Below, one piece after another: positions 1 to 7,867 of a DNA stretch of 64,000 bases. Position 1 is the first letter of the stretch. Every line of letters starts with the position of its first letter. The position numbers and the translations under genes were made by a program. Source of the DNA: Polaromonas sp. YR568 (GTDB taxonomy: Bacteria; Pseudomonadota; Gammaproteobacteria; Burkholderiales; Burkholderiaceae_C); NCBI RefSeq assembly GCF_900116715.1, contig NZ_FPBM01000011.1, forward strand, positions 43,501-107,500, given 5' to 3'. The notes under the pieces were generated by a model. That model made no database searches. It was not told where the DNA came from and was given only the letters and a program-made list of their open reading frames with translations.

Positions 1-400
1 TGGGGATGGACAGCCATGCCTTTGGTAGTCGAAGCACGTAGTGCTGTGACTGATAACCAAACTGAGCCTCTCCAAGGCGCTCGGCTGTGTTCTCGCTGCT
101 CAGGACATCGAATGTCGCTTCGATTAGCTTACTTGCCTCAGACACATCCCGGTTGAAAAGTAGGATTGCGCGGACACCAATGAGGTCATCAAGATCGTTC
201 AGCGTTGCAAGGGGCTTCGACTTGCGTTCAATCTTTTCCGAGATCGAGGCGAGTGTCTTCACTCGGCCCTCCAGCGGAACTCCAAGAGTGATGCTTTTTG
301 ACTCAAGGAGTTTGCCGACCTGCTCAAGAAGTGCCAACCGCAGTCGCCCCGCTCGACCTGCAATCTCCTGGTATTCTTCTTCGAGTTCTTGCTGATTCAT
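1..400 (-). CDS. RelA/SpoT-domain nucleotidyltransferase, C-terminus outside window
   Basis: The minus strand is open from an ATG at 400 to the window edge and gives the first 133 residues. After an N-terminal helix (MNQQELEEEYQEIAGRAGRL) come RVKTLASISEKIERK and then DLDDLIGVRAILLF, which match the substrate-binding basic helix and the conserved D-x-x-G-x-R block of (p)ppGpp synthetase/RelA_SpoT domains. A later FGYQSQHYVL resembles the YxSxH segment. No HD hydrolase domain precedes it, so it looks like a small alarmone-synthetase type rather than a long Rel. GC is clearly lower than in the genes to the right, which suggests acquired DNA. The catalytic C-terminal half is not visible, so activity cannot be judged. 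The 257 bases between this start and the next gene hold nothing I can assign. Confidence 0.75.
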   Translation of the reverse strand, partial: MNQQELEEEYQEIAGRAGRLRLALLEQVGKLLESKSITLGVPLEGRVKTLASISEKIERKSKPLATLNDLDDLIGVRAILLFNRDVSEASKLIEATFDVLSSENTAERLGEAQFGYQSQHYVLRLPKAWLSIP

Positions 401-657
401 GGACACAGCCTAACTTAATGCATACCGCAAATGCTGCGGCATAACTTGGCGACTTCAACCACAAAAGCGGGCATTGAGACTTGCTTCATCTGAGTGGCTT
501 GCTCTCTAAAAATAGCGACAAACTCGATACTTGTGTCAATGACACGTTTCAAGCTCCCAGCGATTCTCGACCAACTGCATTAGTTTGAACATCCTCTCAT
601 CGGAGGAAGATCCAGAAGATCTGGTATCTGTAGCGCTCCGTCATCGACGCCAAAAGC

Positions 658-1425
658 CTACGCGGCCACGCGCCGCTGTTCTTGCCGCGCAGGAAAGGTT
701 TCCCCCTCCGTCACCTGCCGCCAATCCTCCTGCCCCATCCAGTCGCGCAGCGCCACCGCGCCTTTGGGTGTGATCTCCAGCGCGCGCATGCCCTGGCGGC
801 GCAGCAGCCAGCCGCGCTCCAGGCTGTGGTTGCAGATCAGCGTGCCCAGTTGCCCGGCCACGTGAAAGCGGCGCTCGCTCCAGTCCAGGCAGGGGCGGCA
901 GTAAGGCCGCTTGGTGTTGATGCTGGTGGGCGAGGTTGACAGCTCAATGCCCAGGCGCGCCAGCACGGCATTGGCCTTGGGGGTGACGTGGCCGGCTTCG
1001 CCGTCAAAGGTGATGGCGCCGTCGGCCAGCAGGTGGTGGGCAATGGCCACGCCGAGGCGGCCGGCGATGTGGTCGTAGCAGCTGCGGGCCATGCGCATGG
1101 CAGCGTCTTTGGGGCCGGGCACGACGGCGCGGCGTGGTGCGGGGGCGTTTTGTGCGGCGAGCTGTGTGATGCCTTCCAGCACACGCGCCACCTCCACCGA
1201 GGCCAGGCGGTGGTAACGGTGGCGGCCGTGCTGCTCCACGCAGAGCAGGCCGCCTTCGACCAGCAGGGCCAGGTGGCGGCTGGCGGTTTGGGGTGACACA
1301 TTGCCGACCCCGGCCAGCTCATGTGCGGTGAGGGAGCGGCCGTCCAGCAGCTCCATCAGCATGGCGGTGCGGGCCGGCTCGCCGACCAGCGAGGCGATGT
1401 GGGCGATTTGGTTGGTATTCATCAT
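658..1425 (-). CDS. ArsR-family winged-helix transcriptional regulator
   Basis: This 255-aa protein has an N-terminal winged helix of the ArsR type (residues about 5-90): ARTAMLMELLDGRSLTAHEL, then VSPQTASRHLALLVEGGLL as the recognition helix, then the wing GRHRYHRLAS. A further ~160 residues of unknown function follow, including a Cys-containing RPYCRPCLDWSERR stretch that could bind metal or a ligand. It is longer than classic ArsR (~110 aa). It is divergent from the MFS transporter at 1564, and a perfect inverted repeat lies between the two, so it probably controls that transporter and itself. Two adjacent ATGs (1425 and 1422) are possible starts. The inducer cannot be deduced. Confidence 0.85.
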   Translation of the reverse strand: MMNTNQIAHIASLVGEPARTAMLMELLDGRSLTAHELAGVGNVSPQTASRHLALLVEGGLLCVEQHGRHRYHRLASVEVARVLEGITQLAAQNAPAPRRAVVPGPKDAAMRMARSCYDHIAGRLGVAIAHHLLADGAITFDGEAGHVTPKANAVLARLGIELSTSPTSINTKRPYCRPCLDWSERRFHVAGQLGTLICNHSLERGWLLRRQGMRALEITPKGAVALRDWMGQEDWRQVTEGETFPARQEQRRVAA

Positions 1426-1472
1426 GGTGTTTGACGCCTTGTAGTGCCTACCTTAGCAGCATCGCGCGGCCC

Positions 1473-1496
1473 ATGCTTCGCTCCGTGACGAAGCAT
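1473..1496. promoter_or_regulatory. Candidate operator between the ArsR-type regulator and the MFS gene
   Basis: A perfect inverted repeat ATGCTTCG-N8-CGAAGCAT lies 48 bases upstream of the regulator start and 67 upstream of the transporter start. A partial half-site (GTGCTTCG) follows at about 1504. Its position and symmetry fit a dimeric winged-helix regulator site. The assignment to this regulator is inference. Confidence 0.5.
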
Positions 1497-1563
1497 CGGG
1501 GCAGTGCTTCGCCGCACCATAAAGGCCATGCCGCAAACGCCGCCACCCCACAAGGAGAACCCC

Positions 1564-2850
1564 ATGGAACTGCCAATGACCCCAGCCCTGCAGCCCCCGG
1601 CGCCGCGCGCCTTTTACGGGGCCACTGTTGTACGCGCCGCTTTTGTGCTGGCCATCTTCGGCTGGGGCGTGGGCTTTTACAGCCCGGCGATTTTTCTGCA
1701 TGCGGTGCTGGCCCGTACCGGCTGGGCGCTGCCGCTGGTATCAAGCGCGGTGACTTTTCATTTTCTCTTTGGCGCCGCCGTGGTGGCCTGCCTGCCGCGC
1801 ATCCATACCCGGCTAGGCGTGGCCGCTACCACCGCCGTGGGTTGCGCGGCGCTGGCCACAGGCTTGCTGGGTTGGGCCCTGGCCGCGCAGCCCTGGCAGC
1901 TGTTTGTGGCGGCGGTGCTGACGGGTGGCGGCTGGGTCACCATGGGCGCGGCGGGCATCAACGCCATCATCTCGCCCTGGTTTGTGCGCGGCCGGCCCAT
2001 GGCGCTGGCCAAGGCCTATAACGGCGCCAGCCTGGGCGGCGTGATTTTCTCGCCGCTGTGGGGCGCGCTGATCGCCGCGATGGGTTTTACCGCCGCCACC
2101 GTGCTGGTGGGCGGGGTCATGCTGGCCATCGTGGGGTGCCTGAGTTTTTATGTGATCACGCAGACGCCTGAGCGCATGGGCCAGCGACCTGACGGTGATG
2201 CGCCCGGTGCGCCGGCACGCGCCATCACTTCGGCGCATGCCAGGCCCCTGCCGGGCCGCCTGCTGTGGCGCGACCGCAGCTTTCGTACGCTGGCGGCGGC
2301 GATGGCGCTCAGCTTGTTTGCCCAGGCCGGTTTGATCACGCATCTGTATTCGCTGTTGGTGTCGGCGATGGGCGCACAGGGTGCGGGCCTGGCGATGGCG
2401 CTGGCCACCGCCTGTGCCATTGGCGGCCGCACCGTGGTCGGCAAATGCATGCCGCCGGATGCCGACCGCCGACTGGTCGCCTGCGTGAGTTACGCGGTGC
2501 AGATAGGCGGCTCGCTGTTGCTGGCTTGTGCTGCTGAACACCAGACAGCGCTGATCCTGATGGGCGTGGTGTTGTTCGGTGTCGGCATCGGCAACGCGAC
2601 CTCGCTGCCGCCGCTGGTGGCGCAGGTGGAATTCGTCAAGGAAGATGTTCCGCGCGTGGTGGCGTTGATCGTCGCCATGTCGCAAGGCCTGTGGGCGCTG
2701 GCACCCGCCACGTTTGCCTTGCTGCTGGTGACGGGCAACGGAAGCCCGGCGCATCTGGGTGCGGGCACCGGTCTTTACTTTGGCGCGACGGTGTTGCTGC
2801 AACTGGCGGCCATCGCCTGCATGCTGGGCGGCCGCAAGCCGGCTGCCTGA
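1564..2850 (+). CDS. MFS transporter
   Basis: This 428-aa protein has about twelve hydrophobic segments in two halves separated by a polar loop near residues 200-230 (TPERMGQRPDGDAPG), as expected for a major facilitator superfamily carrier in the inner membrane. Upstream in-frame ATGs exist, but the ATG at 1564 has a strong AAGGAG seven bases before it, and the mature-looking sequence begins there. Divergent pairing with an ArsR-type regulator suggests efflux or uptake of the compound sensed by that regulator. The substrate is not readable from the sequence. The gene ends one base from the convergent ECF sigma gene. Confidence 0.88.
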   Translation: MELPMTPALQPPAPRAFYGATVVRAAFVLAIFGWGVGFYSPAIFLHAVLARTGWALPLVSSAVTFHFLFGAAVVACLPRIHTRLGVAATTAVGCAALATGLLGWALAAQPWQLFVAAVLTGGGWVTMGAAGINAIISPWFVRGRPMALAKAYNGASLGGVIFSPLWGALIAAMGFTAATVLVGGVMLAIVGCLSFYVITQTPERMGQRPDGDAPGAPARAITSAHARPLPGRLLWRDRSFRTLAAAMALSLFAQAGLITHLYSLLVSAMGAQGAGLAMALATACAIGGRTVVGKCMPPDADRRLVACVSYAVQIGGSLLLACAAEHQTALILMGVVLFGVGIGNATSLPPLVAQVEFVKEDVPRVVALIVAMSQGLWALAPATFALLLVTGNGSPAHLGAGTGLYFGATVLLQLAAIACMLGGRKPAA

Positions 2851-2851
2851 C

Positions 2852-4150
2852 TCATGCCAGGCGCGGTGTGGAGCCCGACTTGCAGGCCTCCGCACGCGCC
2901 AGCAGCAACTCGCGTTCGCGCAGATTGCGCGTGAGCGAGGCGGCGCGTTCGAACTCCGCATGCGCTTCTTCGAGCCGGCCGAGCTTGAATAAGAAGTCCG
3001 CGCGTACGCTGGGCAGCAGGTGGTAGTTTTTCATCAGGGGCTCGGTGAGCAGCGCGTCAGCCACTTCCAGCCCCGTCGCCGGGCCAAAGGCCATGGCCAG
3101 CGCCACGGCGCGATTGAGCTCCACCACCGGCGAGGGCATCAGCTGCGCCAGCGCATCGTAGAGCGCGGCAATGCGATGCCAGTCAGTGTCGGCGCCTGTG
3201 GGCGCACGTGCATGGCAGGCGGCAATGGCGGCCTGCAGCGCATACGGCCCCAGCGCGCCGCCCAGCGCCTCGGCGCGCGCCAGCGCGGCAAAACCGCGGC
3301 GTATCAGGATGTGGTCCCAGCGTGCGCGGTTTTGCTCCAGCAGCAAGATGGGTTCACCCGACGGGCCGGTGCGCGCCTTGGCGCGAGAAGCCTGGATTTC
3401 CATGAGCGCTACCAGTCCATGCACTTCGGGCTCCTGCGTCGCCAGCTCGGCCAGCACGCGCCCCAGCCGCAGGGCCTCATCGCACAGCGCGGGCCGCATC
3501 CAGTCGCCGCCCGAGGTGGCCGAATAGCCTTCGTTGAAGATCAAATAAATGACCTCCAGCACCGAGGCCAGCCGCGCATCGCGCTCGGCGGGGCCGGGCA
3601 CTTCAAAGGGAACACGCGCCTCGGCCAGGGTGCGCTTGGCGCGCACGATGCGCTGCGCCACGGTGGGCTCGGGTACCAGGAAGGCACGGGCGATCTCATC
3701 GGTGCTCAGGCCGCCCAGCAGCCGCAGCGTCAGCGCGATGCGCGCCTCGGTCGACAGCACCGGGTGGCAAGCGGTGAAGATCAGGCGCAGCAGGTCGTCG
3801 CCGTAGTCGTCATCGCCGCCTTCTCCGGAGCCGGGCTCGTCTACATCGGCGAAAGCCATTTCCTGCTCCAGCTCGAGTTCATGGCCAAGCTCTTCATGCT
3901 TGAGCGCGAGCAGCTTGCGCCGCCGCAGGTAGTCGATGGCGCGGTGCTTGGCCACCGCCATAAGCCAGGCGCCCGGGTTGTCCGGCACGCCGGTTTTGGG
4001 CCAGCGCTCCAGCGCGGTGACCAGCGCGTCCTGCGCAATCTCTTCGGCCAGGCCGACCTCTTGCACCATGCGTGCAACCTTGGCGATGACCTTGGCCGAC
4101 TCGATGCGCCAGACAGCATCGATGGCGCGATGGGTTTCATGCGACGCCAT
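2852..4150 (-). CDS. ECF RNA polymerase sigma factor, ECF42 type with C-terminal extension
   Basis: This 432-aa protein begins with sigma region 2 (VARMVQEVGLAEEIAQDALVTALERW followed by NPGAWLMAVAKHRAIDYLRR) and region 4 (LTLRLLGGLSTDEIARAFLV, then PTVAQRIVRAKRTLAEA). A ~250-residue helical C-terminal extension (DUF6596-like) contains the NEGYSATSGG segment typical of this class. ECF sigma factors with this extension next to DGPF/YCII genes form the ECF42 group, in which the extension rather than an anti-sigma factor is thought to control activity. No anti-sigma gene is present here. It lies downstream of the SRPBCC and YCII genes, six bases after the latter, and is likely co-transcribed and autoregulated from the 5271-5296 promoter. 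Confidence 0.93.
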   Translation of the reverse strand: MASHETHRAIDAVWRIESAKVIAKVARMVQEVGLAEEIAQDALVTALERWPKTGVPDNPGAWLMAVAKHRAIDYLRRRKLLALKHEELGHELELEQEMAFADVDEPGSGEGGDDDYGDDLLRLIFTACHPVLSTEARIALTLRLLGGLSTDEIARAFLVPEPTVAQRIVRAKRTLAEARVPFEVPGPAERDARLASVLEVIYLIFNEGYSATSGGDWMRPALCDEALRLGRVLAELATQEPEVHGLVALMEIQASRAKARTGPSGEPILLLEQNRARWDHILIRRGFAALARAEALGGALGPYALQAAIAACHARAPTGADTDWHRIAALYDALAQLMPSPVVELNRAVALAMAFGPATGLEVADALLTEPLMKNYHLLPSVRADFLFKLGRLEEAHAEFERAASLTRNLRERELLLARAEACKSGSTPRLA

Positions 4151-4156
4151 GCGGCT

Positions 4157-4588
4157 TCAGGCGCTCTTGTTCTTTCCGCTCGGGGCCTGCTGCATCTCGG
4201 TGAAACCGGCGGCGGCCTCCTGCACGTCGGGCGGGAAGTCCGACATCTCCTGCACCTGGCGCACTTCGATGATTTCGTTTTCTCCGCCCGGGCAGCGTGA
4301 GGCCCATTCAATGGCTTCGGCACGCGACGCCACATTGATCATCCAGTAGCCGCCCAGCACTTCGCGGGCTTCGGCAAAAGGGCCGTCGCTGACGTGGGCC
4401 TTGCCACCGGGGAAGGTCACACGCGCGCCCATCGAGGGCGGGTGCAGGCCGTCCAGCGCGATCAGCACGCCGGCTTTTTGCAGGGCTTCGTTGTATTTCA
4501 TCATCGCGGCTACGGCGTCAGCATCAGGCATCGTGCCGGCAGCGGCGGTTTCGTAGCCTTTGGGGATCATCAGCATCATGAATCGCAT
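4157..4588 (-). CDS. YCII/DGPF-domain protein
   Basis: This 143-aa protein carries the signature VSDGPFAEAREVLGGYWMI about halfway along, the DGPF motif that names the family. The fold is a ferredoxin-like YCII domain; the biochemical role is unknown, although relatives include small enzyme-like proteins. It lies between the SRPBCC gene (45-base gap) and the ECF42 sigma gene (6-base gap) on the same strand, and AAGGAGT precedes its ATG. Synteny with the sigma gene is the diagnostic feature of ECF42 loci and implies that it belongs to the regulon. Confidence 0.9.
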   Translation of the reverse strand: MRFMMLMIPKGYETAAAGTMPDADAVAAMMKYNEALQKAGVLIALDGLHPPSMGARVTFPGGKAHVSDGPFAEAREVLGGYWMINVASRAEAIEWASRCPGGENEIIEVRQVQEMSDFPPDVQEAAAGFTEMQQAPSGKNKSA

Positions 4589-4633
4589 TTGAGTACTCCT
4601 TGAATGTAGGGGTGTGGAGTGGTTGAGCCGGGC

Positions 4634-5170
4634 TTACTTTTCCGCAGCGGCCTTCATGGCGGCCAGACCATCTTCAAAGTCCTTGCCCACCATCTTGTCG
4701 ATGTTGAAGAAGACGTGCATCACCCTGGACATCAGCGGCGCGGGGCCGGACATGTCCCAGCTCACCACACTGCCGCCGGCCTGCGGCTGGATGGTGAACA
4801 CCACCTTGTTGTGCGCCTCGAAAGGCTTGGTGAAGTTCAGGTCAATCTTGACCATGGAGGAAGGCACCGACTCGGTGATCAGCATGTCGCCGGTGCCGAC
4901 TTCCTTGCTTTCCCAGGCGTAGGCCGCGCCTTTGCCGGTGGCCGGGCCGCTGAAGCTGCGCTTCATCGCGGCGTCTTTCTTCTCCCAGGGCGACCAGGCG
5001 GCCCACTGTTTGTAGTCGTTGATCAGCGGGAAGATTTTTTCAGGCGGCGCCTGAATGGTGGCCTGGCGCTGCACGCGGAAGGTGTCTGGTTTGTTGGCGG
5101 CGAGTATCAGCACGGCCACGATAAAAACGACGATGGCGACGGCTGCGATAAGGGCGATGGTTTTGAACAT
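4634..5170 (-). CDS. SRPBCC-family protein with N-terminal membrane anchor
   Basis: This 178-aa protein starts with one strongly hydrophobic segment (residues about 4-26), followed by a START/polyketide-cyclase-like domain: TIQAPPEKIFPLINDYKQWAAWSPWE is the typical first strand and helix, and FNIDKMVGKDFEDGLAAMK the long C-terminal helix. Such domains form a hydrophobic ligand cavity. Here it would be held at the membrane or exported. GGAGATTG precedes the ATG, and an ECF42-like promoter lies about 100 bases upstream, making this the first gene of the SRPBCC-YCII-sigma unit. The ligand is unknown. Confidence 0.85.
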   Translation of the reverse strand: MFKTIALIAAVAIVVFIVAVLILAANKPDTFRVQRQATIQAPPEKIFPLINDYKQWAAWSPWEKKDAAMKRSFSGPATGKGAAYAWESKEVGTGDMLITESVPSSMVKIDLNFTKPFEAHNKVVFTIQPQAGGSVVSWDMSGPAPLMSRVMHVFFNIDKMVGKDFEDGLAAMKAAAEK

Positions 5171-5270
5171 GTCAATCTCCTGAGTTGGTGTTCGCTTACT
5201 TTTTGAGGAAGGGGCGAGCGCCGGATTTATCGGCCTTTTATGGCCTGAAAAACGTCTGCTCTACCGGTAC

Positions 5271-5296
5271 GACGAACGGAAAACGCGAAATCGACA
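5271..5296 (-). promoter_or_regulatory. Predicted ECF42-type promoter for the SRPBCC-YCII-sigma unit
   Basis: On the minus strand TGTCGA (5296-5291) is followed after exactly 16 bases by CGTC (5274-5271). This matches the ECF42 consensus as I recall it (TGTCGA at -35, CGA/TC at -10). The same two boxes with the same spacing, and the same following TACCGGTA, occur at 6692-6717. The sites share flanking AT-rich sequence, so they are probably duplicated promoters. Confidence 0.75.
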
Positions 5297-5353
5297 TGGT
5301 TGGCCAAAATTTTTCAAATTATTTTTGACCACCGCCTGAACCGCCCCTGAACC

Positions 5354-6127
5354 TCAGGCGGCGGCGAAATCCGCGGCTTCATACAGCAGCCGGATCTCGA
5401 CCTCCACCTCTTCCGTATCCCGAAACGGGAAGGGATACGCCAGCGCCCAGTCCACCGCAGCCTGCAGCGACCGCGCCTGGATGATCCAGAAACCGGCCAG
5501 CAACTCCTTGGCTTCGGCAAACGGCCCGTCCATCACGCTGGGTTTACCCCGGGTGAATTTCATGCGGGATGCGCTGGCGCTGGGCTTGAGTCCTTCGCCC
5601 ATCAGCAGCACGCCGGCCTTGACAGCCTCGTCATTGCGCTGGGCCATGCGCCCCAGCCACTGGGCGTCGGGCACGATGCCGGCTTCGGCCCGGTCATTGG
5701 CCTTGAGCAAAATCATGAAGCGGCGGAAGCCCTCAGGCAGGGGCGGTGCGCCTTCGCCGGCCACGCCGCGCAGGCCGCCGGGGCAGCCGCCTTCGCGGAT
5801 TTCCAGCGAGGTGTTGCCGTTGGCATCTTCCTGGGGCCAGCGTTTGAGCCACTCAAGGGCGTCCTGCCGCGAAGCCGCCTCGATCATGGTGAAGCCGGCG
5901 ATCAGCTCTTTCGCTTCGGTGAAGGGGCCGTCGGTCACCGTGGGCTTGCCACCCGAAAACCGGATGAGCGCGCCCTTGGAACTCGCCTGCAAGCCCTCGC
6001 CGCCCAGCAGCATGCCGGCTTTGGCCAGTTCTTCGTTGTAGGCGCCCATGGCCGCCAGCAGCGCGGGGCCGGGCAGCTCGCCGGCCTCGGTGCTGGCGTC
6101 GGCTTTGCGCAGGATCATGTATTGCAT
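5354..6127 (-). CDS. Tandem YCII/DGPF two-domain protein
   Basis: This 257-aa protein is two YCII domains in one chain. The first (residues about 1-115) has VTDGPFTEAKELIAGFTMIE and the second (about 140-250) has VMDGPFAEAKELLAGFWIIQ. A short Gly/Pro-containing linker (EGGCPGGLRGVAGEGAPPLP) joins them. Single-domain YCII proteins normally dimerise, so this may be a fused pseudo-dimer. GAGGAG precedes the ATG. It follows the single-domain gene at 6190-6615 by 62 bases on the same strand and is probably driven by the ECF42-type promoter at 6692-6717. The biochemical role is unknown. Confidence 0.9.
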   Translation of the reverse strand: MQYMILRKADASTEAGELPGPALLAAMGAYNEELAKAGMLLGGEGLQASSKGALIRFSGGKPTVTDGPFTEAKELIAGFTMIEAASRQDALEWLKRWPQEDANGNTSLEIREGGCPGGLRGVAGEGAPPLPEGFRRFMILLKANDRAEAGIVPDAQWLGRMAQRNDEAVKAGVLLMGEGLKPSASASRMKFTRGKPSVMDGPFAEAKELLAGFWIIQARSLQAAVDWALAYPFPFRDTEEVEVEIRLLYEAADFAAA

Positions 6128-6189
6128 GCGTGAAGTCTCCTCAGGATGGCAGTCCCCGGTTTTTACCTCAAACGCGGGGCCTGCGCGTT

Positions 6190-6615
6190 TCAGCGCTGCG
6201 CCTCGACCTGGCGGCGCAGGCGCTCCTCGGCTTCGCGAAGCTCCGGCGTGAATTCAGCGCCGAAGTCTTCGGCCGAAAACACCTGGCGAATTTCAATTTC
6301 GGCTTCGCTCTCGGGCGGAAAGGGCGCGCGCTTGACCCATTCAATCGCTTCTTCTTTCGACGAGACCTGCAGTATCCAGAAGCCGGCCACCAGCTCCTTG
6401 GTTTCGGGGAAAGGCCCGTCGATCACACTGCGCTTGCCGCCCGAGAACCGGACGCGCGAGCCTTTGGCGCTGGGGTGCAGCCCCTCGCCCGCCAGCATGA
6501 CGCCGGCCTTGACCAGTGATTCGTTGAACTTGCCCATATCGGCCAGCAGTTGTTCGGTGGGCATTTCCCCGGCTTCGCTGTGCTTGTCGGCTTTGACCAG
6601 AACCATGAATTTCAT
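6190..6615 (-). CDS. YCII/DGPF-domain protein
   Basis: This 141-aa single-domain member of the family begins MKFMVLVKADKHSEAGEMPT and contains VIDGPFPETKELVAGFWILQ. It is very similar to the two domains of the neighbouring fused protein, which suggests local duplication. CAAGGAG lies just before the ATG. It is the first gene after the predicted ECF42-type promoter at 6692-6717, so it and the fused gene form the second transcription unit of this sigma-factor locus. Confidence 0.9.
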   Translation of the reverse strand: MKFMVLVKADKHSEAGEMPTEQLLADMGKFNESLVKAGVMLAGEGLHPSAKGSRVRFSGGKRSVIDGPFPETKELVAGFWILQVSSKEEAIEWVKRAPFPPESEAEIEIRQVFSAEDFGAEFTPELREAEERLRRQVEAQR

Positions 6616-6691
6616 TTCGGACTCCTTGAGGTGGTGTTGGGAGCGGAGAGCCCGGACAACCCGGGCAAAAACATCCTGCTCTTACCGGTAC

Positions 6692-6717
6692 GACGAGCGG
6701 GTAGGGCGAAATCGACA
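6692..6717 (-). promoter_or_regulatory. Predicted ECF42-type promoter for the YCII gene pair
   Basis: On the minus strand TGTCGA (6717-6712) and CGTC (6695-6692) are separated by 16 bases, identical in boxes and spacing to the site at 5271-5296. TACCGGTA follows in both. The site is about 80 bases upstream of the YCII start at 6615. Confidence 0.75.
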
Positions 6718-6797
6718 GCTTGTGGCCATCTTTTTTCAGGTTTTTTTGTAACAGTGGCCGAAAAAGCCAGCAGGCCGGCTGGCCGGTTCGGGGCTGT

Positions 6798-7766
6798 TCA
6801 GGTCAGCAGGGCCACCGCCGCCGAGAAGCTGAAGAAAGCCAGCACGGTAGACAACAAGATGATGCGGGCAATGCGCCCGTTGTCAGCGCCGAAGCGCTCG
6901 GCCAGCAAGGCCACATTGCTGGCGCTGGGCAGGGCCGCCACCAGCACAATCACCGTCAGCGCAAACGGCTGCAGCGGCACTCCCACCGCGATGGCGCCCA
7001 ACCCCACCAGGCCCACCAGCACTGGGTGCAGTACCAGCTTGATCAGCGCGACCGGCACGTACTCTTTCAGTGGCGTGGCGGCCGTGCTGTTCATCTGCGA
7101 GCGCGCCAGCACCGCGCCTATGGTGAACAGCGCCACCGGCGAAGCCGCATCAGCCAGCAGCCCCACGGTCTGCATCACCGGCGCCCACAACACCACGCCA
7201 AAGCCCGACGACAGCGCGCCCAGCACAATGGCCCAGGGCATGGGGTTGAGTGCCACGCCCTTGAGCGCCTTTTGTGCGGCGACTTCGGCGCCATGGATAT
7301 CGGCCGAATCCAGCCGCGACAGCGCGATGCATAGCGAACTCGTCACCAGCAAATCGACCAGAATGGTGACGATGGCCGGGCCGGCGGCCTGCGCGCCCAG
7401 CAACGCGACCAGCAAAGGCACGCCCATAAAGCCGGTATTGGGAAAGGCCGCCACCAGCGCGCCGAAAGACGCATCGTTCCAGGCAATGCGGCCCTTGCGC
7501 GTGATCATCACGGTGAAAGCCACCATCAGCAGCGCACACACCAGATAGACGGCTACCAGGCTGGCATCCAGCAACTGTGCAATCGGCGTGCCCGCGCCAA
7601 AGCGGTACAGCATGCAGGGCAGCGCGAAATACAGCACAAAGGTATTGAGGCCGGGAATAGCCAGCTGCGGCAGCAGCGCGCGCCGCGCCGCCACGTAGCC
7701 GCACAACACCAGGGCAAAAAACGGAAAAGTGACGAGGAGAATGCTTAACACAAAGCGTATTGTCAC
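6798..7766 (-). CDS. AEC-family (auxin efflux carrier-like) permease
   Basis: This 322-aa inner-membrane protein has about ten hydrophobic segments. NTFVLYFALPCMLYRF near the N-terminus and AAFPNTGFMGVPLLVALLG in the middle are the hallmark AEC/membrane-transport-protein motifs (LPA, GNxxFxGxP-like). I chose the GTG at 7766 (reading MTIRFVLSILLVTFPFF) because the longer open frame adds a polar, non-membrane stretch and overlaps the divergent helicase gene. Family members export small organic acids such as malonate or malate; the substrate here is unknown. No regulator is adjacent. Confidence 0.85.
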   Translation of the reverse strand: MTIRFVLSILLVTFPFFALVLCGYVAARRALLPQLAIPGLNTFVLYFALPCMLYRFGAGTPIAQLLDASLVAVYLVCALLMVAFTVMITRKGRIAWNDASFGALVAAFPNTGFMGVPLLVALLGAQAAGPAIVTILVDLLVTSSLCIALSRLDSADIHGAEVAAQKALKGVALNPMPWAIVLGALSSGFGVVLWAPVMQTVGLLADAASPVALFTIGAVLARSQMNSTAATPLKEYVPVALIKLVLHPVLVGLVGLGAIAVGVPLQPFALTVIVLVAALPSASNVALLAERFGADNGRIARIILLSTVLAFFSFSAAVALLT

Positions 7767-7867
7767 CGGCAAGCACGGGTGAAGGCTGACCGCCGCTGAC
7801 TGGCTATGATTCCGGCTGCTTCTTTGTCTTCTGTCTGGATTTCCCCCGGCCCCACCCGTCTGCCTGC

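Noticed and set aside
3020..4300. 426-codon plus-strand frame opposite the ECF sigma gene
   Set aside because: Antisense shadow; the minus-strand product has unmistakable sigma regions 2 and 4.
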